A DNA stretch of 64,000 nucleotides from Rhodoplanes tepidamans (lineage in GTDB: Bacteria > Pseudomonadota > Alphaproteobacteria > Rhizobiales > Xanthobacteraceae): contig NZ_JAUSUJ010000007.1 in assembly GCF_030813915.1 (NCBI RefSeq), positions 62,001 to 126,000 of the forward strand, in the 5' to 3' direction. The position numbers and the translations under genes were made by a program. This document shows, piece after piece, positions 48,982 through 57,292 of this stretch. Positions within the stretch are counted from its first letter, which is position 1; each line of letters opens with the position of its first letter. The notes under the pieces are model-generated. The model was not told the DNA's origin, made no database searches, and was given only the letters and a program-made list of their open reading frames with translations.

Positions 48982-50283
48982 TCAGGAGGTGTGATAGCCG
49001 AAGGCGACGAACTTCAGCGGCCCCGCATTGCCCTTCGGGTTGCGCACGCCGTGGATGCCGCCGCTCTTGGTGAAGATCGTGATGCCGGGGCGCACCGGGA
49101 TCTCCCGGCACGGCTTCGGCCCGAGCCCGTAGATGTCCGGCGTCGGGTCGACCAGCGGGTATTTCGCGTCGACGGCCGGGTCGTCGCCGTCACCCAAATA
49201 GGCGATGCCCTCGCCTTCGATGAAGTAGTAGAGCTCCTCCGAGCCGATGTGCTGGTGGGTACCCTCGACCGCCCCGGGCGGCACGACGACCTGGTGGAAG
49301 TAGACGATCGTGCCGCCGAGCTCGCGCTGGACGATCCAGCGCATGCCCATGACGTTCTTGTCGCCGTCGAACCTGCCCGGCTCCGGCGGCGGCCCGGTGA
49401 AGTAGTCGCTGCTGCTCGGCTCCGTGATCGCGTTCTGGTAGTACACCGGCGTGATCGCCTCGGCGTCGAGCACGAAGCCGCGCTGGAAGTTCACCAGATA
49501 GAGGCCGTCGCCAATGGTGTTCTGCGGCGAGTTGGGCTCCGGCCGGTTGGGCTCCTGGTGCGAACGGACGTAGTCGTTGTCCCAGCCGGCGTTGTCCGCC
49601 TTGATCCGATAGTTGAACGGCCGGTCGAGGTCGGCCTCGCGGAACGAGAGCCGGACGTCGACGATGCCGTAGAGATCCTTCAGCGCGTGCCGGAACCCGG
49701 GAATCGTCGTGATCGGCTTGTGCAGCCCCATCTGGTCCAGCACCTTGAACGAATGGGTGGCCGACCGCGGCGGCTCCAACGTCTCCCAGATCTCGACCTG
49801 GTAGGCGTCGACATAGGTGTCGTAGAACAGCTTCACGTAGCGCTTGAGCGCGGGCCCGACCGCCGGATCGCTGTGGGTCAGCTCGATCCAGGCCAGGACC
49901 TCGTCGCCGAGGAAGCGGCCGCGCTCGCGCACCTGCTCGGCGAGCCGCCCGGCCCGGTACTCGATGCGCAGCGCGTTGCACAGATACTTGCCGTCCAGAT
50001 AGACCTCGGCCTTGAGGACGATCAGGTCGGCGCGGCCGCGCACCTCGAGCACGTTGTACTGGTAGCGCGGGCTGCGCGTCGCGTTGAGGTACTGGGCGTG
50101 ATAGATGCGGTCCGGGAAAAAGACGACCTTGAAGATCGTGTTCCAGGGCGCGTCGAAGTTCGGATTGGTCGCGGCCGCCGCCTCGAGCCGCGCCATCCCT
50201 TCCGAATCCCGACGCTCCTTGACGATCTCGGCGCCGGCCCGGATGACCTCGTCCTTCTCGATGGCTGAAAAGCGCGGATCCAT
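48982..50283 (-). CDS. Cupin-domain protein A
   Basis: A 433-residue protein from the ATG at 50283. The N-terminal ~200 residues resemble no family I know (FKVVFFPDRIYHAQYLNATR; ALKRYVKLFYDTYVDAYQVEI). The C-terminal cupin has PPGAVEGTHQHIGSEELYYFIEG with H343, H345 and E349, and a later histidine in SGGIHGV. It begins two bases after the GMC gene stop, so the two are tightly coupled. Its twin length with the next gene suggests an old duplication or a heteromeric pair, although sequence identity by eye is low. Cytoplasmic. Function unknown. Confidence 0.7.
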   Translation of the reverse strand: MDPRFSAIEKDEVIRAGAEIVKERRDSEGMARLEAAAATNPNFDAPWNTIFKVVFFPDRIYHAQYLNATRSPRYQYNVLEVRGRADLIVLKAEVYLDGKYLCNALRIEYRAGRLAEQVRERGRFLGDEVLAWIELTHSDPAVGPALKRYVKLFYDTYVDAYQVEIWETLEPPRSATHSFKVLDQMGLHKPITTIPGFRHALKDLYGIVDVRLSFREADLDRPFNYRIKADNAGWDNDYVRSHQEPNRPEPNSPQNTIGDGLYLVNFQRGFVLDAEAITPVYYQNAITEPSSSDYFTGPPPEPGRFDGDKNVMGMRWIVQRELGGTIVYFHQVVVPPGAVEGTHQHIGSEELYYFIEGEGIAYLGDGDDPAVDAKYPLVDPTPDIYGLGPKPCREIPVRPGITIFTKSGGIHGVRNPKGNAGPLKFVAFGYHTS

Positions 50284-50285
50284 GG

Positions 50286-52139
50286 TCACACTCGCGTCAG
50301 CAGGTGGTCGGCCACGCGGAACGCGTTGGCCTGGATCGTCAGCGTCGGGTTGGCACCGCCGGAGGTCGGCATGAACGCCCCGTCGGTGACGTAGAGGTTG
50401 TCGAACTCCCAGGCGCGGTTCTGCGGGTCGAGCACGCTGTCCTTCGGGTCGGTGCCGAAGCGGGCGCCGCCGAGGATGTGGTTCGCCATGCGGGCGAGCG
50501 CGTTCTCCGCCATGTAGATGGCTCCCTGCCCCTGGATCGGGTAGTTGCGACCGACCGGATCGCCGCCGTAGCGCAGCACGTTGCCGCACTGCCGCGCCAT
50601 CGTGTCCATCAGGTAGCGGTCGTGCGGATGCCAGGTCTTGATCACATAGGCGACCGGGCGGCCCCACTTGTCCTTGACGGTCGGATGCAGCTCGATCCTA
50701 TTGTCGAACTGCGGCACCTGGTTGGCCATGAAGCTGATCGACAGGCCGCGGCCGAACTCGTCGTCGAGGAACTTGATGAACCCGTCGGCCCGCATGCCGA
50801 CGTCGGACATGAAGCCGTTCCACAAGGTGTCGAGATCCTGGCTGCCGTGGGTGCGGAACAGCGACAGTGGCAGCGCCTGGTCCGAGGTGTTGTTGTAGAT
50901 CGCGGCGCCGGCCCAGAGATTGTTCGCCTCGAGGAACTCGTCGGTGGCGCAGCAGTCGGTCGCCCAGTCGGCGTCGAGCGCCTTCGACTTGTCGAACCGG
51001 CCGGGCATCAGGGCCCGCGCGCCGCCGAAGCAATGGGTGAGGAAGTAGCGCCCGAGCAGCGGGTTCTGGTTGATGCGGCGGTCGAAGTCGTCGTCCTGGG
51101 CGGCCGAGAGCTTGAGCAGCCGCACCGATTCGATCGCCGAGCACGCCACCACCACGATCCGGCCGCTGACGGTGCGCGCGATGCCGCCCGGGTCCAGGTA
51201 GTGAACCTGCGTCACCCGGCCGTTCTGGCTGGACAGATGCGTGACCACGCAGTTCGGTCGGATCTCGAAGCCCGCCTCCCGCGCCACCGGGCCGAGCAGC
51301 GACACCCAGGTGTTCGATTTCAGCCCGAGCGGATCGCCGTAGCGGTTCACGTAGCTGGTCTTGGCGGACTCGGGGTCGGGATTGCCGGCGGCGTCGCGCG
51401 GGATCTTGCGTCCGCTCGGCGCGTGGTCGCGGGTGATGACGGCGAGCGGCGTGCGGTACGGCTCGATGTTCGACCCGAGCCGGCGCCCCAGCTCGGCCAT
51501 CCCGTCGTTCGCGTAGGCGCTGATCGGATTGGGCTGGAGCGGCGGCTGGTAGCGGTTGCCGCTGGTGAACGGCTTCTGCTGGTTGTCGTTGGTGCCGCAG
51601 ATGCCGACCAGCTCCTCGGCCATGGCGTAGTACGGCTCGAGCGTCGCGTAGTCGTACGGCCAGTCGCGCGCCTCCCGCTTCACGTCGCCGGCCGGATCGT
51701 CCTTGAGGGGGGAGCGGCGCTGCTCGTTGAAGCTCTTCAGGCGCAGGTCGGTCGGCGTGAAGCGCAGCGAGACGCCGCCGTAGAGCTGGGTTCCGCCGCC
51801 GACCACCTGGGCCGTGTAGCCCTCGATCGTCCCGTAGTCCCGATTGTCGGGTCCGCGATAGACGTGCGGCTCGTCGTTGATGTCCGGCTCGACATGGCTG
51901 CTGTAGTAGGACACGCCGGCATTCGCGAGGCCGGGGACGCGCAGGATCTTCTCGGCGCCGGAGGAGAAGAGCTCGTCGCGGCGATAGTCGCTGCGCCGGC
52001 CCGGAACCTCGTAGTCCGGCCGCAGCAGCGGGCCCTTGTCGAACACCAGCACCGACTTGCCCTGCCGCACCAGCCGGTTGGCGATCGGGGCGCCACCCGC
52101 GCCGCTGCCGATCACGACCACGTCGAAGCTGTCCCTCAT
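50286..52139 (-). CDS. GMC-family FAD oxidoreductase
   Basis: The protein has 617 residues from the ATG at 52139. The FAD-binding Rossmann motif is VVVIGSGAGGAPIANRLV, with QVVGGGTQLYGGVSLRF as the second FAD contact. The C-terminal GMC part has ILGGARFGTDP with the catalytic His and TSGGANPTLTIQANAFRVADHLL with the Asn. Related proteins are the large subunits of gluconate, sorbitol or fructose dehydrogenases, which oxidise sugars. The gene lies 40 bp after one for a gluconate-dehydrogenase-subunit-3-like protein, its natural partner. No Tat signal or cytochrome subunit is present, so electrons must go elsewhere. The substrate is unknown; a glucan or maltodextrin end is suggested by the neighbours. 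Confidence 0.87.
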   Translation of the reverse strand: MRDSFDVVVIGSGAGGAPIANRLVRQGKSVLVFDKGPLLRPDYEVPGRRSDYRRDELFSSGAEKILRVPGLANAGVSYYSSHVEPDINDEPHVYRGPDNRDYGTIEGYTAQVVGGGTQLYGGVSLRFTPTDLRLKSFNEQRRSPLKDDPAGDVKREARDWPYDYATLEPYYAMAEELVGICGTNDNQQKPFTSGNRYQPPLQPNPISAYANDGMAELGRRLGSNIEPYRTPLAVITRDHAPSGRKIPRDAAGNPDPESAKTSYVNRYGDPLGLKSNTWVSLLGPVAREAGFEIRPNCVVTHLSSQNGRVTQVHYLDPGGIARTVSGRIVVVACSAIESVRLLKLSAAQDDDFDRRINQNPLLGRYFLTHCFGGARALMPGRFDKSKALDADWATDCCATDEFLEANNLWAGAAIYNNTSDQALPLSLFRTHGSQDLDTLWNGFMSDVGMRADGFIKFLDDEFGRGLSISFMANQVPQFDNRIELHPTVKDKWGRPVAYVIKTWHPHDRYLMDTMARQCGNVLRYGGDPVGRNYPIQGQGAIYMAENALARMANHILGGARFGTDPKDSVLDPQNRAWEFDNLYVTDGAFMPTSGGANPTLTIQANAFRVADHLLTRV

Positions 52140-52179
52140 GGCGAGCCCTCCCTCCGCGACGACGGCGTTCGGAACGATG

Positions 52180-53244
52180 TCAGCTGTAGTACGGGCTGGT
52201 GCCGAGCGGCTTCTCCAGCGCGGCGCGCCAGTCGAAGAGCGTCTTCTTGTTCCGGTCGGCGTAGCGGAACTCGAGATAGGCCCAGCCGGCGGCGCCGACA
52301 TTGCCGGCATAGCGCGGGTGCGCGAAGGCCGTGGTGACCGCGTGACGCCGCAGCAGATAGAGGAAGAACTTCGGGTCGGCGTAGGCGCCGTAGTCCCAGC
52401 CCGCGATGGTCACGCCGTTCGCCATCTTGTCGTAGAGCTCGATGAAATCCTCGGCCGGCATCTCGTAGGGCTCGACGAACGGGTTCTGCTGCCTCAGCGC
52501 GCGATCGATCTGCTTCAGGCAGATGCGATAGTCGGCGAGCCGGTGCGCCTCGTCGCGCGCCAGGAGCTTGTCGATGGCGTTCACCTCGCCGACCGACTCG
52601 TCGAGCCGGAACGCCTTCGGCATCTCGGCCTTGCGCTGATCGCGGTTGAGGCCGAAATAGTAGCGCCGGAGGAAGTTCTCGGCGTCGCCGCTGCGGAACG
52701 GCAGGATCTGGTCGATCAGCCGGTAGAGGATGCGCAGCTCCCACGGCTCCAGGATGATCGGCTGCAGGAAGCCGTCGGTGAAGAAGCGCGACCACGTGCG
52801 GCCGTTGGCGAGGCGCTTGCGCTGCGGGTTGATCGGGTCGAGCACGAACCTGCCGTCGACGAGATACTTGTAGAGGTGCAGCTCGGCCACCGGCACCTCG
52901 ACCGACACGGCGCGATAGCCGGTGTCCTCGCCTTCGAAGAGCACGGGCGTCAGCGGGATCGGCTCGTAGAGCGTGCCGAAGGTGCCGAGCACGGCGACCG
53001 GCCGCCCGTCGCCCGGCGTCGTCTTGTAGACGAAGGTCACGAGATTGACGGGCGGCGCGTCGTCCGGACGGACCTCGCGGACGAAACCGACGATCGGAAA
53101 CCGCCAGGCTTCGGCGATGCGGGCACGAAACGCGGTCGCGGCAGCCTCGTCGCCCGGTTCCGGGGGAGGCCCGCTCCGGCTGAGGTGCTTGGTACAATGG
53201 TTGAGGACGTACTCGCTTCCGGGATCACGAACAGCGACAGCCAT
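52180..53244 (-). CDS. CBM48-like domain fused to a gluconate 2-dehydrogenase subunit 3-like domain
   Basis: A 354-residue protein. Residues ~65-155 resemble a glycogen-binding E-set/CBM48 domain: PVAVLGTFGTLYEPIPLTPV, LHLYKYLVDGRFVLDPINPQRKRLANG. Residues ~165-330 match gluconate 2-dehydrogenase subunit 3: LEPWELRILYRLIDQILP at the start and FAHPRYAGNVGAAGWAYLEF at the end. Subunit 3 normally starts with a Tat signal and partners a GMC flavoprotein in the periplasm; here that signal is replaced by the CBM-like domain. It is the first gene of the operon, upstream of the GMC gene. I infer that it anchors the oxidoreductase to an alpha-glucan in the cytoplasm. Confidence 0.65.
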   Translation of the reverse strand: MAVAVRDPGSEYVLNHCTKHLSRSGPPPEPGDEAAATAFRARIAEAWRFPIVGFVREVRPDDAPPVNLVTFVYKTTPGDGRPVAVLGTFGTLYEPIPLTPVLFEGEDTGYRAVSVEVPVAELHLYKYLVDGRFVLDPINPQRKRLANGRTWSRFFTDGFLQPIILEPWELRILYRLIDQILPFRSGDAENFLRRYYFGLNRDQRKAEMPKAFRLDESVGEVNAIDKLLARDEAHRLADYRICLKQIDRALRQQNPFVEPYEMPAEDFIELYDKMANGVTIAGWDYGAYADPKFFLYLLRRHAVTTAFAHPRYAGNVGAAGWAYLEFRYADRNKKTLFDWRAALEKPLGTSPYYS

Positions 53245-53561
53245 GGCCCCACCGTTCTCGGGTTGGAACAGACACGCGTGTTTCGGCCGACGCGCCTTCC
53301 GACGCGCCGTCGTGCTTCGTCATCGCGGAACTAATCACGCGGGCACGCGCTCTCGTCGCGAGAGACGCGCCGTCGGCCCGCCGCCGGACCCCGCCTCCGG
53401 TCGCATCACCGTCAGGGCTGGACAACCTAACGCAACTCGGAGGTGAGTTTCCAGCGAGTCACGGCTTTTTGAGAGTCGTCACGTTCGGCGGCCGCGCCGC
53501 TGGTCCTGCGTCGGAGCGGCTTCCACGCGGCGCCGGGCCGGCGATCTGATCGGCCGCGACC
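53245..53561. other. Upstream region of the GMC/cupin/GH13 operon
   Basis: 317 bp without a gene. It should contain the operon promoter on the minus strand. The stretch around 53425-53480 is the least GC-rich part and includes a CTTTTTGAGAG run. No operator is recognised. Confidence 0.45.
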
Positions 53562-55349
53562 TCACTTCGCCATCGGCCAGACGAACGCGATCGCCGGGAC
53601 GGCGACGGCGATCACCAGGAGCGACAGCGGCAGGCCGAGGCGGGCGTAGTCGCCGAAGCGGTAGCCGCCCGGGCCCATCACCAGCGTGTTGGACTGGTGG
53701 CCGAACGGGGTGAGGAAGTCGCAGGCGGCGCCGACCGCGACCGCCATCAGGAACGGATCGGGGCTGAGCCCCAGCCGCCCCGCGAGGCTCGCCGCGATCG
53801 GCGCCATCACCAGCACGGTGGCGGCGTTGTTGAGGAACGGCGTCACCACCATGGCGACGACCAGGATCAGGGCGAGCGCGCCGATCGCCGGCAGCACGTC
53901 GGTCGCGACCGACAGCCAGCCGGCGATCAGGTCGGTGCCGCCGGTCGTCTGCACCGCCTCGCTGACCGGGATCAGCGCGCCGAGCAGCACGACGATCGGC
54001 CAGTCGATCGCCTCGTAGACCTCGCGCAGCGCCAGCGTCTTGGTCAGCACCAGCGCCACGGCGGCGGCGAAGAAGGCCACCGCGACGGGCAGCAGTCCGG
54101 TCACGATCACCGTGACGGTCGCAGCCAGCACGGCGACCGGGATCCAGCGCCGGCGGCCGCGGCCGAGCTCGAGGTCGCGCTCGGCGAGCGGCAGCAGGCC
54201 GAGTTCCTTGAGCGCGTCGGGCAGCCGCTCCAGCCGCCCCTGCAGCACCACCACGTCGCCGGGGCGGAACCGCACCGTGCGCAGCCGCTGGGTGACGCGC
54301 TCGCCCGAGCGGCTGATGGCGATGAGGTTGAGGCCGAAGCGGTCGCACAGGAAGGCGCTCTCGTGCGTCTCGGCGATCAGGGCCGAGCGCGCCGTGACGA
54401 CCGCCTCGACGGTCCCGACCTCGTCGACGTCGCCCTCGACGGCCGGCTCCTCGCCGTCGCGCTGCCCGGCGAGCTGCAGGCCGGCCCGCACCACGGCGCG
54501 TTCGAGCGAGTCCGGCTCGCCCTCGATGAGCAGGATGTCGCCCTCCTTCATCCGCAGGCCGGCATGCGCCCGCTGGCGCCGGACCTCGTCGCGCACCACG
54601 GTGGTGACCTTGCTCACTCCCTCGTCGAGCTCGCCGACCTCGGTGACGCGCTTGCCGACCAGCGGCGAGTCCTTGGGCACCTCCGCCTCGACCACGTAGT
54701 TCTCGATGTTGATGGCGGCGTCCATCGAGGCGCCGCCGTGGCGGTCCTTCGGCAGCAGCCGGTACGCGAAGGCGAGGTAGACGAGGCCGACCGCCGCGAC
54801 CGCGATCCCCACCGGCGCGTAGTCGAACATGCCGAACGGCTCGCCGACGATGTCGGCGCGCAGCCGCGCCACGATCACGTTGGGCGAGGTGCCGACCAGG
54901 GTGATCAGCCCGCCGATCAGCGAGCCCGAGGCGAGCGGCATCAGCAGCCAGGACGGCGGCGTGCCGGTCCGCTTGGCGAGCTGGAAGGCGACCGGCATCA
55001 GGATCGCCAGGGCGCCGACGTTCTTGATGAAGGTCGACAGCACGATGACGGCCAGCACCAGGGCGAACACCTGGCGGCGCGGGGTGGTCAGCCACGGTCC
55101 GAGCGGCCGCACCACCTCCTCCATGACGCCCGACTTGGCGACCGCGGCGGAGACCAGGAGCGCCGAGGCGACGATGATCACCACGTCGTCGCCGAATCCG
55201 GTGAAGGCCTTCTCGGGCGGCACGATGCCGGCCACCACGGCGGCGATCAGGGCGAGCGCGGCGACGAGGTCGTAGCGGAGCCGCCCCCACACGAACAGCA
55301 CCATCATGGTGCCGACGATGGCGAAGGCGAGCCCTTGCGGAAGGGTCAT
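53562..55349 (-). CDS. SLC13/DASS-type permease with two RCK_C domains
   Basis: The protein has 595 residues from the ATG at 55349 (MTLPQGLAFAIVGTMMVLFVWG). The N-terminal membrane half has GFGDDVVIIVASALLVSAAVAKSG and STFIKNVGALAILMPVAFQLA. Two cytoplasmic TrkA-C/RCK_C domains follow (residues ~215-300 and ~305-390; DEGVSKVTTVVRDE, RMKEGDILLIEGEPDSL and RFRPGDVVVLQG). The second membrane half has PFLNNAATVLVMAPIAASLAG. Relatives carry sulfate, dicarboxylates or other anions with Na+. It is divergent from a small cyclic-nucleotide-binding protein gene. Confidence 0.88.
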   Translation of the reverse strand: MTLPQGLAFAIVGTMMVLFVWGRLRYDLVAALALIAAVVAGIVPPEKAFTGFGDDVVIIVASALLVSAAVAKSGVMEEVVRPLGPWLTTPRRQVFALVLAVIVLSTFIKNVGALAILMPVAFQLAKRTGTPPSWLLMPLASGSLIGGLITLVGTSPNVIVARLRADIVGEPFGMFDYAPVGIAVAAVGLVYLAFAYRLLPKDRHGGASMDAAINIENYVVEAEVPKDSPLVGKRVTEVGELDEGVSKVTTVVRDEVRRQRAHAGLRMKEGDILLIEGEPDSLERAVVRAGLQLAGQRDGEEPAVEGDVDEVGTVEAVVTARSALIAETHESAFLCDRFGLNLIAISRSGERVTQRLRTVRFRPGDVVVLQGRLERLPDALKELGLLPLAERDLELGRGRRRWIPVAVLAATVTVIVTGLLPVAVAFFAAAVALVLTKTLALREVYEAIDWPIVVLLGALIPVSEAVQTTGGTDLIAGWLSVATDVLPAIGALALILVVAMVVTPFLNNAATVLVMAPIAASLAGRLGLSPDPFLMAVAVGAACDFLTPFGHQSNTLVMGPGGYRFGDYARLGLPLSLLVIAVAVPAIAFVWPMAK

Positions 55350-55526
55350 TCGAGAATCCGGGCTGTCGGACGTGAACGTCCGGGGCGGGGTCGGGAACCA
55401 ACGCGCCGTGCCGACCCGTGTTCCGGGCCGGTCCGCCGGCCTGTGGACCGCCGGCCGGACTGTCACACCACTGTCACGAGAGCCACCGAGCTTCCGTCAA
55501 CCGATTACGAAAGAAAGGGATTCGCG

Positions 55527-55898
55527 ATGCCCCCCGGCGGCTTCAACTTCAGCGTCCTGGCGCGTCCCGAGGTGCCGGAGCGCACCCTGAGGGCCGGCGA
55601 GGTGATCTTCCGCGAGGGCGAGCCGGCGGCCGAGATGTTCCTGATCAAGAGCGGGACGGTCGCCATCCGGTCCGACGACCACCTGATCGCCGAGCTCGGC
55701 GACAACGAGGTGTTCGGCGAGATGGCCCTGATCGACCGGTCCCCGCGCAGCGCGACCGCGCTCGCCGTCACCGACGTGACGCTGATCCCGGTGTCGGAGA
55801 AGCAGTTCCTGTTCCTGGTCGCGGAGACTCCGTTCTTCGCGCTGACCATCATGCGGGTGCTGGTCCATCGGCTCCGCCTGCTCAACCGCGTCGGCTGA
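55527..55898 (+). CDS. Stand-alone cyclic nucleotide-binding domain protein
   Basis: The protein has 123 residues from the ATG at 55527 (AAGAAAGGGA upstream). It consists of a single CAP/CRP-type cNMP-binding domain: RAGEVIFREGEPAAEMFLIKSGTVAI, then the phosphate-binding cassette FGEMALIDRSPRSATA with the key Glu and Arg present, so cAMP or cGMP binding is plausible. The C-terminal helix ends at RLRLLNRVG, with no DNA-binding or catalytic domain. It may act on another protein in trans. It is divergent from the SLC13 gene (177-bp gap) and convergent with the AraC gene. Confidence 0.85.
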   Translation: MPPGGFNFSVLARPEVPERTLRAGEVIFREGEPAAEMFLIKSGTVAIRSDDHLIAELGDNEVFGEMALIDRSPRSATALAVTDVTLIPVSEKQFLFLVAETPFFALTIMRVLVHRLRLLNRVG

Positions 55899-55912
55899 GG
55901 CCGGCCGGCGGG

Positions 55913-55937
55913 CTGGGCGCCGCAGTCCGGCGCCCAG
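55913..55937. terminator. Bidirectional terminator hairpin
   Basis: A perfect 10-bp stem, CTGGGCGCCG (55913-55922) with CGGCGCCCAG (55928-55937), around a 5-nt loop between two convergent genes. No T-run is present on either strand. Confidence 0.6.
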
Positions 55938-55945
55938 GGCCGGGC

Positions 55946-56899
55946 TCACGGCCAGTCGGCGTAGGAGTGGTGCGTCCGGGCGAGGCTGCGGTGGGCGGCC
56001 GAGCGCGCCGCCTCGTGCCGGAAGGCGCCCGGCGGCAGGCCGGCATTGGCCTTGAAGAACCGGTTGAAGTGGGCCGGATCCTTGAAGCCGAGATGGGCGG
56101 AGATCTGCTCGACCGTCAGCATCGAGCGCTCCAGCAGCAGCATCGCCTCGCGCACCAGCCGCTCGTGCACCAGGGTGAGCGGCGAGCGGGCGAGCTCGCG
56201 CAGGCAGATGGCGTGCAGCCGGTCGGGTGACACGGCGAGCGCCGCGGCGTAGCGCGGGATGCGCCAGTGCTCGCGGAAATGCAGCTCGACCAGGTGCCGG
56301 AAGCGCTGCAGGATCGACGACGCCGGCCCGCCCGAGCGGCCCGCCACCGCCTCGATCCCCGAGGCCCGCCACAGCCCCACCATCACCAGCGCCACATGGG
56401 CCGTCACGGCCGTCCACGAGCCGCGCGCCGCCGCCGCGAGCTCGCGCTCGATCGCCGCGAACGAATGGGCGAGGTCGTCGAGCGCCGCGGGCGAGCCGAC
56501 CGGCACGGCGAGCAGCCGCGCCGCGATCGCCGCCAGGACGATCGATTCGGAATTGCCGCTGATCGTGCTGGCGATCAGGTCGTCGGCGATGGCGAGCAGC
56601 CAGCCGCCCGCCCCGGCCTCGAGATGCAGCCGCGCGGCGCTGCGCGGCGGCACCCACACCAGCGCCGGCCCGGAGAAGTCGAGGCGCGGCTCGGGACCGA
56701 CCAGATGCCCCTGCCCGGCCGCGACCAGGACGGCATGGTTGAGCCGGCCGGCCTCGCCGCGGCCGAGCGTCCATTCGCGCCCGGTCAGGGCCGGCCGGAT
56801 GGCCTGGAGTTGGACCTTCTGCCCGGCGAGCGAGCCCGCCAGCAGCGACGTGCCGAGCACGCCGGAGAGGTCCTGCTCCACCCCTTTCGCTTTCAGCAT
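55946..56899 (-). CDS. AraC-family transcriptional activator
   Basis: The protein has 317 residues from the ATG at 56899 (MLKAKGVEQDLSG). The N-terminal half resembles the AraC-binding-like domain of FeaR/NphR regulators of aromatic and aldehyde metabolism. The C-terminal pair of helix-turn-helix motifs is RIPRYAAALAVSPDRLHAICLRELARSP and MLTVEQISAHLGFKDPAHFNRFFKANAGLPPGAFR. It is divergent from the Liv importer/aldehyde dehydrogenase operon, its probable target. The effector is unknown; an aromatic acid or aldehyde is likely from context. Confidence 0.87.
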   Translation of the reverse strand: MLKAKGVEQDLSGVLGTSLLAGSLAGQKVQLQAIRPALTGREWTLGRGEAGRLNHAVLVAAGQGHLVGPEPRLDFSGPALVWVPPRSAARLHLEAGAGGWLLAIADDLIASTISGNSESIVLAAIAARLLAVPVGSPAALDDLAHSFAAIERELAAAARGSWTAVTAHVALVMVGLWRASGIEAVAGRSGGPASSILQRFRHLVELHFREHWRIPRYAAALAVSPDRLHAICLRELARSPLTLVHERLVREAMLLLERSMLTVEQISAHLGFKDPAHFNRFFKANAGLPPGAFRHEAARSAAHRSLARTHHSYADWP

Positions 56900-57292
56900 G
56901 CGCCAATTTCGCTCAAAAGACGGCCACGGCCACGGCAATTCGTCAATAAAGGCCCGGAAAACGATATTCCACTCGCCCCGGCATTCGGGTCAACTCCCCG
57001 GTACCGGACGTTGCACCCCCGAAAACAAGCAGCGCCGGGCGGGAATGGGACATCCAGGGAGGCGACCGGCCGCAGGCGCGCGGCCGGCTCGCGCCGCAGC
57101 GGCGCGCCCTGTCGGGGCGCCAAGCCGGCGACCGCCGGTGCCGGCCTTCGGCCGGCGCGCCGGCCGGCCCGGCGAGCGGCGCGAAAGCCGCCTGGATGTC
57201 TCCCTTCTCGTCACTGCGATGCGTTCGGCGGTCCCCCGGCCGCTGCCCGCCACAGGCCCGCGTCAGTCGGGCCGCCACGAAGGGAGGAGACC

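Noticed and set aside
45763-50268. A 1501-codon open frame on the plus strand
   Set aside because: It runs antisense to the GH13 and both cupin genes, whose catalytic motifs are clear; composition is that of a reverse-strand shadow.
53427-53455. EcfG-type stress promoter upstream of the CBM48-like/GMC operon
   Set aside because: A GGAAAC and a CGTT are present on the minus strand, but the spacing of 14 bp is too short for the usual 16-17 bp and the -35 is imperfect.
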